From the NCBI GenBank assembly GCA_036426205.1, contig WSYH01002443.1:1-64000 (forward strand): a DNA stretch of 64,000 bases, given 5' to 3'. This document shows, piece after piece, positions 10,785-22,554 of the stretch. How positions within the stretch are numbered: the stretch's first letter is position 1; every line of letters starts with the position of its first letter. Source of the stretch: Ascaphus truei. Taxonomy: Eukaryota; Chordata; Amphibia; Anura; Ascaphidae. The position numbers and the translations under genes are program-made. The notes under the pieces were generated by a model, which saw only the letters and a list, made by a program, of their open reading frames with translations, was not told the DNA's origin and did no database searches.

Positions 10785-11165
10785 TGAGTGCCTGGAATGT
10801 GGTCAGATGGTTGTTCCTGAAGTAGAGGCAGAAAGTCTGAACACATACGTTATTTCTCATTATCCTGTCTCAGCTTTTCAGCATTTCAGTTTCTCAGAAT
10901 TCTGTAGATAAGGAGTTAATGCCAGAACATGGGAAGCAAGTTCTGCACGTACGCTTGTTTTGCTTGCTTGGATATAAATCTGTCTGTAACCATGAAATAA
11001 ACAGGAGAAAGTAAAGAGCTTGTTTCTGACTTGTTTACTTAATCCTCTGAGCGCTTGTTCTTTTCCTGATTCAGCACCTTAGAGGGTCGTGGCCTCTCGA
11101 GAGGGTCTATCCGAGTTGAAGGGGAAGGTCCATACTAACGGAGTAAAGGACGAATTTTACAATGA
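10785..11165 (+). mobile_element. Possible solo LTR
   Basis: The arrangement is LTR-like: a TATA-like GGATATAAATC near 10,970, a polyadenylation signal in ATGAAATAAACAGG about 25 bases further on, then GT-rich sequence. I could not fix TG...CA ends or a target duplication, so this is tentative. Confidence 0.3.
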
Positions 11166-11169
11166 CTTA

Positions 11170-11995
11170 ATACCGCAAATGTGGTCATTATGGTGCTAGT
11201 TATCAAGGTTTGATATTTATTGGAATGGACCTAACACCAAAAATTACTAAATCTTTTTTATCACCTAATTATGTTAGCCCTATCTTGTCTATTTATATAA
11301 TGGCCATTATATTTGCCATTCTATACATACCGTAGGCGCAAGATACTGTAAGCTAAACCAACATGAAATAGCTGATAAAAAATGACATAACACATTTAAC
11401 TACACGATAACCCCTTAGTAGCCAAAGTGGCAAGCTGGTCATCGGTTTGCATAACTCGCTGATCACTATTTGCTATAAAGGGGCTACGCCAGTTAAACAA
11501 CACTACCTACCCCCTGTAAGAAGGACTTACAGATATAGCAGGCCTTACTTTACCCACTGGAACATGAGTGGCTCCAATAGTGTGCCAACCATGTCCTATT
11601 TTGGTGTATTATCAATTCAAATGAATGGACCCGCTATCCACTAATGAATTATACTTTTCTCAACACAATGGGTTTGCTGGTGAAATAACATCTATTAAAT
11701 CTGAAGTTCAGAGTATATAAGTGTCATAGGCAGGGAGTCATAAAACTACGTCAAAACTGAGTTAATATCGTACAGATGATGAAAAAAAATGTTTGGCATT
11801 ACTGCAATTTAATGAACAAGATCATCAAGATTGTGGTAATATTTTCCTGGGTGCGATATATTTACACTAGTTGCGATGAGATAATTAAAGCAAGCAATAA
11901 TTATGCAATAATTACTGTATCAGGATCACATGGGAAGGTAATATTTCTACCATACGGTTGTGTAATAAAGCCTCTTATATATATGCAAGTCCCTA
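11170..11995. other. No gene
   Basis: AT-rich sequence. The frames at 11,447-11,644 and 11,776-12,063 show no domain. The second runs into the LINE tail at 11,996 and is not a gene. Confidence 0.45.
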
Positions 11996-13978
11996 TTTAT
12001 TTATTTATTTATAGCAATATTTATATAGCACCCTTATCCAAGGTGCTGTACATTAGTTATTAAAAACAAATTGCAGGAATACATGTAGAAGGTGGTAAGG
12101 CTATGGGTTAGGTGCATTGAGAACTTGGTTGATGCGCAGCGGTTGGAGTCAATTCTCTGGATTTAGTCTTGTCGGTGGCATGGGGATGAGTCTGACAGTG
12201 GGGACAGAAAAGGTGATTGGATAGGTGAGGTGGGTGACATTGGAAAGACTTTAGGAAGATTTATGAAGCTGTGGGGTAGGGATGATCATGGGCATTAGGG
12301 AGGGTGGGGTGAGGGAGAGAATGGATAGAAGGAGGCTAACAGGGGATCATGGAATGTGATCGAGAAGTTGTGAGTTGGCTTTTGAAGATAGATAGGGAGG
12401 AGACAGATTGTATGTGTTTGGGGAGCTTGTTACAGTGGAGGGGGGTGAGTAAGAAACATGATCGTAATCGAGAGGAGGCACAGGCAGCAGGGGGGAGTGA
12501 AGGTTGTGGGAGTCAGGGAGTGGAGGATGGGAATCGGTGCAGTGAGAGATAGCTGCAAGATACAGGGAGCCAAGCCATGTAGAGATTTGAAGAATATAGT
12601 TAGATAGGTAAACTGTGGAGTTGGGAAAGGAGAGTGGTGGAATGGGCAGAGCGGGAAAGATTGAGTAGTTTACAGGCTGCAGCTTTTTTGATATGTTGAA
12701 AGAGTATGGAGTAGAGGGGGAGACAGAGGAGAAGGAAGTTATAGTAGTGCAGATTGCTGAAGATGAGGGAGTCAAAGAGAATTTTGGCAAAGTAGTGAGA
12801 ATTAGTGGACACATTTTTCTAATATTGTATAGGTGGTAATGATGGAGGTGATGTGTTGGTGAAGTGGAGGGAAGGGTTAAAGGGGACTCAAAGGTTGTGA
12901 GCAGAAGGGGAGGGTGAGAGAGGATGAAGCAAGAAAGTAGAGGACTTTAGTCTTAGCTGGGTTCATTTGTAGGAATGGAAGAAAGTCAGGCAGAGATACA
13001 GGAGGAAAGTTCAGGTGAGAAAAGTGGGAAGTAAAAGTAGATTTGGATGTCGTAAAAATGGACGTTGAATATATGGGAGGAAAAGAAGACAAAGAAGGGG
13101 GAAGTGTATAGGCAAAAGAGGAGAGGACAAAGGAAGGAGCCTTGAGGCATGCCCACTTGAAGGCTGGTGGGTGGAGAGGATGAAATGTTGAATGTGACGG
13201 AGTAGGAGCAGTGGGAGATGAGATAGTGAAGAGAGCCATGAGAGGGTGATGGGGATGAGAGCCATGAGAGCGTGGTGTCAGTGATGTCAAGTTTGATGAG
13301 GGTAAAGTTGAGAGTGAGGTGATCGACGGTGTCAAATATTGAAGAGAGGTCGAAGAGGATGAGGATGGAGGAGAGTTTGGAGTTGCGAGCTTTGGAGAGA
13401 AAGTTGTGGATGATGAGGAGGATAGTTTCAGTGGAGTGTAGGGAAAGGAAGCCAGACTGGACAATGGGAATAAGGGAATGGGTGTGGATGAAGGTGGAGA
13501 GTTGGTTGTGAATAATGCACTTGATAAGTTTGGAGAAACATTGAAGGAGTGAGATAGGGCAAAAGTTGGAGGGGAAGGCAGGTCAAGAGACAATTTTTTG
13601 TGGAGATGGATGACCAGAGCAGATTTGAAGCAGTTTGGGTAGGATAGGGTTCGCTGGATAGAGAGAGGTTGAAGGAGGAGAGATAAGGGATAAGGAGTGG
13701 GAATAGATGTGGAAGTGTGGAATGGGGTCAGAAGAGGATGTGATGGGATAGGAGTGTTTGATGATTTAGAGGAGATCATCGTCAGGGGTTGAGCTGAAAG
13801 AGGGGAAGGAGTAGGTAGAGGTGGTTGAAGGAAGGGAAAGGGGCTGCAGAGTGGAATAAAGCACAAGTGGATAATTTTTTATGAGAAGGAGAAAAGGTCG
13901 GCGTTTGAGAAGAAGGGGGAAAATGTCGAAAAAGATGGGGAGGATCATAGCAGATTGTTTAGGCTGAAGAACAGTTGG
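11996..13978 (-). mobile_element. L2-like LINE, 3' half, antisense
   Basis: Read on the minus strand, this is the reverse transcriptase half and 3' tail of an L2/CR1-clade LINE. The 3' end is TATAAATATTGCTATAAAT followed by AAATA repeats at 11,996-12,020, preceded by CAGCACCTTGGATAAGGGTG, a typical L2-type tail. The 5' half of the same element lies at 16,307-18,150; a 2.3-kb DNA element separates the two. Coding remains are described at 12,347-13,978. Confidence 0.75.
12347..13978 (-). pseudogene. L2-like reverse transcriptase, heavily decayed
   Basis: The minus strand encodes a broken reverse transcriptase spread over several frames. Near 13,600 it reads CFKSALVIHLHKK, the usual entry to the domain. 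Around 13,319-13,354 it reads FDLSSIFDTVDH, reverse transcriptase motif A. Later comes a thumb-region phrase like NPAKTKVLYF. I could not find an intact YADD. The 329-residue open frame at 12,877-13,866 is Ser/Pro/Leu-rich because it runs mostly in a wrong frame, and is not itself the protein. The copy is old and inactive. Confidence 0.7.
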
Positions 13979-14628
13979 GGGGGTCATGCACTAAGCAGCG
14001 GAAAATTGCATTCTCCAGGGGTTTGAATTCGCCATGTTTTTTGGCATGTTGCCCTCGCTGTATGCAGGAAGGGCCGAATCCCTGGCGAATCACAGCAAGA
14101 GCAACATTGCCAAACATGGCGAGTAACAGGTGGCGAGACAGTCTGCCTGGCGAGAAGCTGCTGAGAAGCCGTCCCCTGCCGAGATATGTCTGCAGCAGAG
14201 AGAGATCCGCTGCTCTCTCTGCGCAAACATCTGCACATTAAAAAATCTTTTAAATACAATTTTATTCATAGTGTACATGTGCAGGGGGTCTCCGGAGCTG
14301 AACCGAATTGATTTCAGGTCCGGGGACCCCTGCTTCTCGAGATACAGGCCCCGTTATGTTTTCGCCCGTTACTGAATCGGGGTATGCATAAATACATGAT
14401 TTATTCTTTTACATACAGGTTTAATACCCCAGGCCCACGGGAGTCCTCGGTGGGCCTGATGGGTCACCTCACAGACCTGTTTCAAACAGGGTCTGGAGGC
14501 CTACGGGTGGTCCCCGCCAGGCACCGTGGTCCACCAGGTGGTCTCCGCGGGTCACCGTGGGCCACAATGGGGTCCACACGGGTAGGCCCGCAGCTGTCTG
14601 GGGGGCCCCGGGTCAGACCCAGAGGTGA

Positions 14629-14669
14629 CCACCCTAGAAGAAGCCTTAGTGGGCGAAATGCATTGGTGG
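14629..14669 (+). ncRNA. Hammerhead-like motif
   Basis: Stem I CCACC (14,629-14,633) pairs with GGTGG (14,665-14,669). Between them are an 8-nt core CTAGAAGA, an extra A, stem II GCC/GGC, GAA, stem III ATGCAT and the cleavage-site T. The core departs from CUGANGA, so activity is doubtful, but the fold is kept. Confidence 0.45.
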
Positions 14670-15477
14670 GACTTTCACGCTGCTGGCCCTGCCTGCTAGC
14701 ACTCTATTTGGACTTTATATTTCCATTGTTTACCCCTGGAAATGATTCTTGGATTGTGGCTTTGTTTACCAGAGACTGCAGTGTCAAATTATCATAGGAG
14801 CTGAGTATCTTCCTATTTATCCTTCTTTTTGACATCTGTGTTTGGGTCACTGAAGTACCTTTCAAATAATGTTTCTTTGATGTCATGCACTATATGTATA
14901 TTTTTATGCCTATAGGTCTTCTTTATTAAGTGCCCTGCACACTGGTATAGCATGTCTGTTATTTATTATTTTTTACCATATTCCATGTATTTTCTTTAAA
15001 GGTTTATTATTTCTTTTCCTTTATGTTTTTTTTTGCTCAGTATCTGTATTAACTACCGGCCGGTTGAAGATCACTATGGGTACTTCGTCCCCATAGTGGT
15101 CATATCATCTCAAGTACTGATCATATTATGTTTTGGTTTTATATGGTAATTTAGTTTTCCTTGGGTCTGTCCATATTTTATTTACTTTTTGTCTAGTCAG
15201 GCAGGTTTTCAGTCAGCTGTTTTTGTTTTTCATCATTATTTTTTGATTTAATAAATTACTATCATTATTTTGCATAATTTGTCTGAGTGCTCTTTAGAGG
15301 TTTCTTTTTCTGTGTTTTCATATTTACTTTACTCCTCTAGCACCGCCTAGCAGTTAATTTATTTCTCTGTAATTTCTTTTCAGTTATTTTTCTGGTAAAG
15401 ATCGGTTTAGATAATGCACTTATTTGTTGGCTGTTGATGCGGTATTCATTTTTTGTGTATGTTATATATGATATTAT

Positions 15478-15540
15478 TATAATATATATTATATATATAT
15501 ATATATTTATATATATTTATTATATATATATATATATAGA
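15478..15540. repeat. AT-rich (TA)n microsatellite
   Basis: Interrupted TA/TTTA repeats within composite element copy B. Confidence 0.85.
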
Positions 15541-16306
15541 TTTAGTGTGGCGCTTTTGTGTGGTGTATATTTTTTATTGTGGGTAGCGGGGGTGGCCGAA
15601 GTGGTATTAGCCCCAACGGTGGTTGTTTAGGGCTTGCGGGTGGGTAGTGGGATGGCTTAACCCCTTCATGACCGTAGCGGTATTAACAGCTACGATCATG
15701 AAGGGGTTAAGTGCATCCGCAACCCCCCCGCATGACCTAAACAACCACCAAGGGCCAAATACCCCCTTCACCCACCCCCCCTACCCACAATAAACCTGGC
15801 CCGGCTGGTTAACTCCTTCATTGCCCTAGCGGTTAGCCGCTAAGGTAATGAAGTGGCCTTTAAATGCATTTTACCTGCCTGGGATTGATGCCGGGGGGCT
15901 CCGGTGCTGTTATTAATGGTATCAGCTCCGGAGATCTCCGGCATCAATCCCAGGCAGGAAAAAGGCCTGATTTTTTCTAAGTGCCATTCTGCCGCTCATC
16001 CGCAGCCTCTCCCCAGCAACTTGTCAACTTTTTGGGGCGAGACGGATTGGCGTGAAATCTCAAATCTAGAGTGGCGAATAGTGGTGCAAAGCTACTCGCC
16101 ACTACTAGAATTGAGCGGGTTTCAAAACATGGCTAGTTGCAGCGCAAAGGGCCTTTTCGCCGCGCCGATGGCGGAAAAAAAACCGCCAACAAACTTGGCG
16201 TTTTTTTTTCTTTTCGCCTAGTTTTCGGCCCTTACTGAATCGGATTTTGCATTTTTGGCGCAAAACGGGCGAAAAGTGACTTTGCGCCGCTTACTGCATG
16301 AGGCCC

Positions 16307-18150
16307 TTGGTGTGGTAGAGGTGGTAGTGAGGTGAAATGGTGTTATAGTATATTTCTTTTTGCAATTTGAGAGTGGCGGTCTCTTGGGGAAGGAGGGATT
16401 AGAAGGTGGCAAGTGAAGATGGGGAACGGAAAGATTTCCATATTTTCTTTTGAAAGGAGAGACAGAGGGGCTTATGCAGAGAGGAACGTTATTTAATGTG
16501 AAAACGGCAGGAAAATAGCCACAGAATTGGAGTAAGTTATGGGCGTATGCTGAAAGCTGCGTTACCTCTTTTTTCTGATGAGATTCAAAATTGCCAAGTT
16601 TTTCTGGCTTCATTGAACTCGCTATAATATAGGGCAGAATGGCGAGTTGCAGTGCATCTATGCTACCTGCATACCACCCTATTTTAACATGGCGAATTTA
16701 CCAATCTCGCCACGTGTTTGGCAATTTTAAAAGTAAAGAAACCTGCTGTGGCGAATTTTATGAATCTCTCCATGTTCTCTGCAGGACAAGCTTCTCTGGT
16801 GCGTATTTTCGCCAAAAGATGGCGCTATTTCCCTTCTCTATCCTCTCTGCATAAGCCCCAGAGTGTTTTGAATTGGCAGGTGAGCCAGGGTTGAGGTGGT
16901 TTTGTGGTGGTATGCACAGGTTGGAGTTGTTTAATTGAGTCAAAGGAGGACTATAATGCAGAGTTGAGGGTGAACAGGACAGAGACCAGTGGGAGAGAGG
17001 AAACATTATTGAGTGGAGGGGGGAGGGAGGAGGTAAAGGAGGAGGTAAAGGAGGATAGGTCATTGGATTTGAGGTTTCTGCGAAGGATGGGATTGGATGG
17101 GGGTGAGGAGGGAAAGCAGCAGGGCGGATGATGCGAAGGATATGAGGAGGAGGATGGGAAAGGAGTGTGAAGGGGGACACGGCATGGCATCTTGCTGGGA
17201 GGATAAGGTTGAGGGTGCCTCTGTGTATATGGATGGGGGGAGATTCAGTGAGAGAAAGTCCAAAGGAGGAGATGAGGATGATGAATGCCCAGGCAGTGGT
17301 GGAGTTGTCAAGCTGAATTTTAAAATCACCGAGGATGACAAGGGTTTTCAGAGAGGGTGAGAGGGAAGAGAGGAAGCAGTCAAACTTATTGAAAAAAATA
17401 TTGTGGATGAGCAAAGGGGACGATAAATTACAATGATGAGATGGATAGGGGAGAACAGAAAAGCAGGCAAGGAATTCAAAAGAGGAAAAGTGAGGGAAGG
17501 AAAGAGGGATTGGGGCAGAGTCCAGGATTATGAAATAAGGAGGCAAATTCCTCCTCCAGTGCTGGTGTGAGTTAGGGTATGGGTGAAGTATAATTGCGTA
17601 GATGTGAGGCCAGCAGGGTTGGCAGTGTGTTTGGTGGAGATTGATGTTTCAATGATTGCAAGTAATACAAGATTGTTTTAGAGGATGTGATAGCAGGTGA
17701 AGGTGGTCTTATTACAAATATATCTGGCATTCCAGAAGGACATTGGGAGGTTGATGGAGGATGGGGTTGGAGTGGGGGGATAATGGGGAAGGTGAGAGTT
17801 GACAATGAGGGGTAATATCAGGTTACTAGGGTTGGCATGGCGAGTTGAAATTGGCTATTGGCAAGCTATGGGGGTTATAAATATAGCAATTGAGAAGTAC
17901 AGTCACATTGGAGGGAGGAGTGGGTTGGATGGAGCCTTGTTGGGGAAGGAGAATGGAAGGCAGGAAGAGAAGGGGAGGGAATGGAGTGGAAGGAGGATGA
18001 GTAGTAAGGAGCCTGTGGTGATTGTGCTATGAGTTGGATGAGCGATAACATGGGGCAGAGGAGAGGATAGATGGTGAGGGAATGATAATTATTTGTTAGC
18101 TTGGGATAAATAGTGGTACTTCAGCAAGGGTTAGGGGTAAATGTAGTGTT
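16307..18150 (-). mobile_element. L2-like LINE, 5' half, antisense
   Basis: Continuation, on the minus strand, of the LINE whose 3' half is at 11,996-13,978. It encodes endonuclease remains (see 16,758-17,546). The 5' border is unclear. From about 18,150 to 18,610 the sequence has loosely repeated phrases such as GGACAATGGATTT that could be a 5' untranslated region. Confidence 0.65.
16758..17546 (-). pseudogene. L2-like LINE endonuclease fragment
   Basis: The frame encodes VILGDFKIQLD (residues about 70-80), then SSFGLSLTESPPIHIHRGT, which matches the apurinic-endonuclease motif LGDFN followed by the conserved S/P-T-H-x-x-G-x-T-LD region of L2 and CR1 ORF2. The upstream catalytic motifs (TETW type) are not seen in frame. 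After about residue 130 the frame becomes Pro-rich and probably shifts. It is a decayed part of the same LINE as the reverse transcriptase at 12,347-13,978. Confidence 0.65.
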
Positions 18151-18624
18151 GATAGTCGATGGAGATGTCAGTTAGTGATGGGAAAATCTATGTAGGGGTA
18201 AAGAGTACAGTGGATGGGGAAATAATTTGTAATGGGGAAAGTCATTTGTTAGCATTTGCAATAGGAGTACTTAATTGTGAGAGCACTGGGTATGGAACAA
18301 TCAGATTGGGAAGCAATGAGGAAGAGAACAATGGATTTATGAGCCTTTGGACAGGGAATAATCAGATTAGGAAACAAATATTAAAGGGATAATTTCCCCA
18401 CTACAATGAATTAGGAATAATTGGGAGAGAGGACAATGGATTTCTTAATATTAGGAGCTAAGCACTGAGAACACGATGGAAGCAAGGGGGGAATGATATA
18501 GAGTGGGACACGGATCAATCCAATTGATATTACAACAAGAATTAAGTAAACGTTGAAGCACTTGGGAAGTGGACAATTAAAGCAAGGCACTAGGAGAGGG
18601 AACAATGTGTTTTGAACATGGGGG

Positions 18625-19085
18625 GAGCAAGAATGAGAACAACATACTGTGGAGTGCACCAGCACTCATCACCCTATACTTCTCCCTGAGCGCCGGTGGC
18701 AGATCGCACAGGGTGATGTCGGGAACCGTATCGATGCGAGCGAATGTAGGTCTTCTGGGAGCGGGTGTGCTTGAGGCGACGGGCGATGGTAGGTTGTCTG
18801 GGAGGAAGCTTTCCTCCGGTCTTGGTCGCCGTGTTGTCTCCTGGCATGGTCTTGTCCTCCTCAATGGCATACATGTACACTACATCTTCTGGTGGAGGGG
18901 GTGCACTTGGTGATGGAAGGGGGTCGATGCTCCCATTCAGCACATCCATGCCACCCTCCTGCTCCGGCGTCGGGGAAACAGGGGCATGAACACCGAGCAA
19001 ATTATGTATACCCGCTATGTCAGCCTCTATCTTCTCCATCCGTCGATCCATCCATTGATCCATATGTTGCATCCGTTGATCAGGT
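18625..19085 (-). pseudogene. Broken second copy of the coiled-coil/BEN-like gene
   Basis: On the minus strand this repeats the middle of the protein encoded at 46,317-47,648. Shared phrases in order are RRMEKIEADIAGIHNLLGVH, SPTPEQEGGMDVLNG, SAPPPPED and, in another frame, FLPDNLPSP and DTVPDITLCDLPPALREKY. The coiled-coil repeat is shortened to about two heptads. Frames change near 18,870. The 5' end is lost near 19,085 and the C-terminal BEN-like part is missing. Having two diverged copies in 64 kb argues for a multicopy, probably mobile, gene. Its frame also shows that DTVPDI...PALREKY is the true coding phase in this region. Confidence 0.65.
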
Positions 19086-19089
19086 GGTG

Positions 19090-19990
19090 CAGGAGAGGAA
19101 GGAGGGTAGTATAGTTATTGTTATGTACTATATAGTTAATAACAGCAGTTATACTGTGGTTAATAACAATAAGCAAGAATGTCTGGTAATTGTTCAAACT
19201 AAATGGTAACTGAAATGAGAAGCAGACAATTGTCAGCTGGTAAAAATACTTAGGTGGGAGGAAGAGTTGAAGGGGGGATAAGAGGAGAAGTCCTGGTGGT
19301 TCTGGTGGTTATTGGTGGTGTTATGCACTTTTTGTCAGCGTTTGAATTAAATGTGCTGATTCTCGTGCGACGATGACGTTAGGTTCCGCAGATGTCGGGC
19401 AGGCAGAACGGTGCCATGGAGATAGTTGGAAAATGTAGTTGTTTGTAGGGAACAGGTCACAGATGATCAATAACAGATGTTTGAAATGGCTGAGATATTT
19501 TATTGTAATGTTTGTCACAATCAATCAAAATGTTAAAACTTTATTATATATGGGGTTAGCTTTTGCCAGGCTGGTAGGTGATTCTGGTGTTACACAACAG
19601 CAGCAGTTAGCCAGGCAAGTGTAGAACATCTGTATATATAGAAGGCAGTTGTTGATCTTACCAGTTAGGTGTTGGTGGACTCTCGAGGAGGTAGAACAGA
19701 CACTTAACTGTTAGTACTATATTGTTTGGGCTATATATTTCTGCTGTATATTGGTGGGTTTAGTGAGTTTAGTGACTTATAATGTAATATAATGTAGTAC
19801 AGGAAGGATAGTTCTCTTGATGGTCATAGATCTCTACAAAACTTACATTAGGCCACCTCCTCAGTGTACGAAATGCCTGTCCCGGAGTATGAATAAACTT
19901 CTAGATATAATTATGTAGCACACTTGGGGTATGCTAAAAGTATTCCTAGTGAGTTCTGGTCCCTACAGGAAGTTAATTTGTTTACAGGCC
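19090..19990. other. No gene
   Basis: Mixed sequence without recognisable coding motif or element ends. Confidence 0.4.
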
Positions 19991-19995
19991 CTAGT

Positions 19996-20674
19996 TGTAA
20001 CCAATTTGATGTAACTTATTTTAAGTAAACAATTTTATGTTGCAGATCACTTAGCTCAGTGATTGGTCAGTTATGTCCTTCTAGAAGGTACTGGAAAAAA
20101 ACAACCCTTTAGGAGAAGATTTAGTTAAGTAAACCTTATCTTGTTCTGCCCAGGAACAGGGGTGGGACAAAGGTTATAAATGTTTGGGACCTGTATATTT
20201 TTCACAGATCCCAGGAGGAACAAGAGGAGGGAGTTTCCTGGGCTCTCCTAGCCCTGTAAAAAGGGTAGCACTGGAGGGGAATCCTGCCATAGTAGGGAGT
20301 AGGTTTTCACAACAGGGATTATGAAGGAGACCTGGATGAGACGGCTGGAAATTACAGGAAGAAAGGTTCCAGTTCTGTCCTTGGCATCAGAAAAAGGCTT
20401 GCAAAAGAACTGATCTACAGTACCTTCAAACCTGGTTGAGGAAACGAGAGTGTGAGTGTCTATTAACTCTCAAAAACCTATCCTGTTGTTGACCTGAAGT
20501 TATTTGTCTGTTAATAAAGTTCAACAAAAGTTCCTGATACCCTTTTTTTTCAATCTTTTGCTCAGCATACTGTACCAGCCCTGCATGGATTTAAAGCACC
20601 CTGAAATGTAAGGTAAACCTCTGAGTTACACACACACTTTGTACTCTTCTTTGGCCGGGGGTAGAAGGGTTACA
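19996..20674 (+). mobile_element. Possible solo LTR
   Basis: The block starts TGTAACC and ends GGTTACA, a perfect 7-bp inverted terminus of TG...CA form. Inside are a TATA-like GGTTATAAATG near 20,175 and a polyadenylation signal in GTTAATAAAGTTC near 20,510, in the expected order and spacing. I found no clear target duplication and no internal coding region next to it. Family unknown. Confidence 0.45.
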
Positions 20675-20889
20675 ATTATTTACATAAAATAAGGTGCCTA
20701 AATAACTTCCTCAGCTCAGCTGAATTCTTGTTTTAAACTGCTCGCCGGTCCACACTTTCGAGATTATTCCAGTGGTTACTGCAACAACAAAAAACAAAGG
20801 GGCCTACAGTATGTTAGTAGCCTTCATAAAATGTCTCGCTGGGCCTGTTATGCCGCCAGTTTTGTCAATGTAGATATCATGGCCTTCAG

Positions 20890-21660
20890 AAAGACTCTGA
20901 AGACTTGTGATAGCTAAATGAACAAAACTGTGAGGAGCAGGGATGTGATATTCGCCCCTCTAAAAAGGTCTCACCCATGGATCTGCAGCAATATGGGTGG
21001 GCCAGCATAGAGAGCTGCACAGAGAGAGCCACCTCTCGCTGCGCAAATCTCGCCAGTGATCGCAGGTTTTGAATAACAATTTTAATACTAATGTACAGTA
21101 TGTGAACAGGGGGATTCTGGAGCAGAACCACATTGATTTCAGGTCCAGAGACACCTTGCTTCCCGAGATACAGGCCCCATTATGGGGTGCCGAAATCTCC
21201 TATGCATTTAAATGTCCCAGTCACGTGACGCAAGACATTTAATTGCATAGGAGAAACCGGCACCCCATAACGAGGCCAGTATCTCAGGAAGCAGGGGGTC
21301 CCCGGACCTGAAATCAACACGGTTCTGCTCCGGAGACCCCTTGCTCACGTACACTACAGTAGTAATAAAATTGTTATTGAAACAGCTTAATTACCTTAGT
21401 GGCTAACCGCTAAGGCAATTAAGGGGTTCAACTTCAATAGCCTGTTTATTGGGGGCAGAGGAGGTGGATGAATGGGGCCCCAGGGTGGGTGGATAGGCCT
21501 GCCGGGAAGGTTGCGAGAGGAGTTAACCCCTTCACTACCATAGTGGTGGGAACCGTTGTGGTAATGAAGGGGTTAACCAGTCCTGCTACCCCCCAGAAGG
21601 CCTAGCCACCAACCCTTGGGGCTACTACCCCCTTTACCCAATACTCAACAATATGTGTCA
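20890..21660. mobile_element. Composite DNA element, copy C
   Basis: Contains the family's 270-bp palindrome, a CTTAGTGGCTAACCGCTAAG block (about 21,393-21,425) and GGTGGATGAATGGGGCC/AACCCCTTCACTACC modules. Borders are not clear. No coding potential. Confidence 0.5.
21090..21360. repeat. Long imperfect palindrome (about 270 bp), copy 1
   Basis: The left arm carries TTCAGGTCCAGAGACACC, CCCGAGATACAGGCCCC and ATGGGGTGCCG. The right arm carries the complements in reverse order, ending CTGCTCCGGAGACCCC. The centre, near 21,225, is CAGTCACGTGACG. Related palindromes lie at 33,612, 33,984 and 61,331, and a single arm at 14,270-14,356. A transcript would form a long double-stranded hairpin. Confidence 0.8.
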
Positions 21661-21854
21661 ACGGCTCAAACTGATAAGTGAATGAGAGCAATAAAGTGAA
21701 TAACGTGAATAACCCAGTGAATAAGAATGGATTAAAAAAAAAACTGTTATCACATGTCAATGGTAACTCCATAGAAGAGGATCCTCAGAAGTTGATACTC
21801 TATGAAGAACCTCACGTGGGGAAAAACACAAATGCAAGAGGTATGGTGAATTAG

Positions 21855-22215
21855 CGTTTTACTCTAAAGTACAAACAACACAGAAGGGAAGTGTACAACT
21901 CACAATCTCCCCACTGGTAACAAGCAGAGAGTAACTTCAGGTGCACTTCATCCCTACTCCCGACCCGTCCGCTTTCCATCCTGTGTGCGCTCACTTGCAC
22001 GGCTTCCCTGGTCTGCTTCTCGCACTCGCAGAACATCCGGGTCGCCTGACGTCAGTGGGCCGAGTTGCTGGTAGTGTAGTACGGTTGCCTCCACAGTCCA
22101 AAAAGCTCAATGCATTTCGCCAGTTTGAACCCCAGAAGAAGTCGACACACTGGGGAAACACGCTACCTTACTGGTAACTCGGCCCACTGACATCAGGCGA
22201 CCCAGATGTGCTGCA
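21855..22215. repeat. Inverted-repeat element with hammerhead-like remnants
   Basis: GGGTCGCCTGACGTCAGTGG near 22,040 is answered by CCACTGACATCAGGCGACCC near 22,185, forming arms of about 40 bp. Between them are CAATGCATTTCGCC and CCCAGAAGAAGTCG. These are halves of the hammerhead-like pattern, but in opposed orientations, so I do not call a ribozyme here. It looks like a rearranged foldback element. Confidence 0.5.
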
Positions 22216-22279
22216 AGTGAGAGAAGTAGATCAGGGAAGCCATGCAAGTGAGCAGCAAGAGTACAAGAAAAAATACAAT

Positions 22280-22500
22280 GTTATGGCCCCTAACCCCTTA
22301 ATCACCTTAGCGGTTAATAACCAATATAGTAATTAAGGTGTTAACCCACCTACCCACCCAGGAGGCCTAACCATCCACCCTGGCACAAGTACCCCCACCC
22401 TCTACCCATTGATTGGAACAGTGGTACATCATACCCATATAATATGGGCATGATAAGCCACTATAGCAGTCAATGACTGTGACAGTAGGCGGTGGTTGGC
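22280..22500. repeat. Dispersed repeat shared with 63,624-63,840
   Basis: ATGGCCCCTAACCCC, CTTAATCACCTTAGCGG, GGAGGCCTAACCA, CCCATTGATTGG, CAGTGGTACATCAT and GGGCATGATAAGCCA occur here and again, in the same order and orientation, at 63,624 onwards. It belongs to the composite-element module set. Confidence 0.75.
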
Positions 22501-22554
22501 CTTCATAATAAAGATGAAGCCTGACTAGCTGCCCCTAAAAACCGTGTGTCAAGG

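Larger units (their letters stand above)
13979..16306. mobile_element. Composite DNA element, copy B, inserted in a LINE
   Basis: The left end TCATGCACTAAGCAGCGG matches the reverse complement of the right end GCGCCGCTTACTGCATGA, giving terminal inverted repeats of about 20 bp. TTGG flanks it on both sides (13,975-13,978 and 16,307-16,310), a possible 4-bp target duplication. The L2-like LINE continues on both sides in the same orientation. Inside are the GC-rich minisatellite (about 14,430-14,640), a hammerhead-like motif, AT-rich microsatellites, and short palindromes at 15,650-15,710 and 15,870-15,960. No transposase is seen. This copy gives the clearest borders of the family. Confidence 0.65.

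Noticed and set aside
12877..13866. 329-residue Ser/Pro/Leu-rich frame on the minus strand
   Set aside because: Reverse transcriptase motif A appears in another frame at the same place, so the long frame is a wrong-phase shadow of a decayed LINE.
22100..22150. Another hammerhead-like motif
   Set aside because: The two halves of the pattern are in opposite orientations, so no hammerhead fold forms on either strand.
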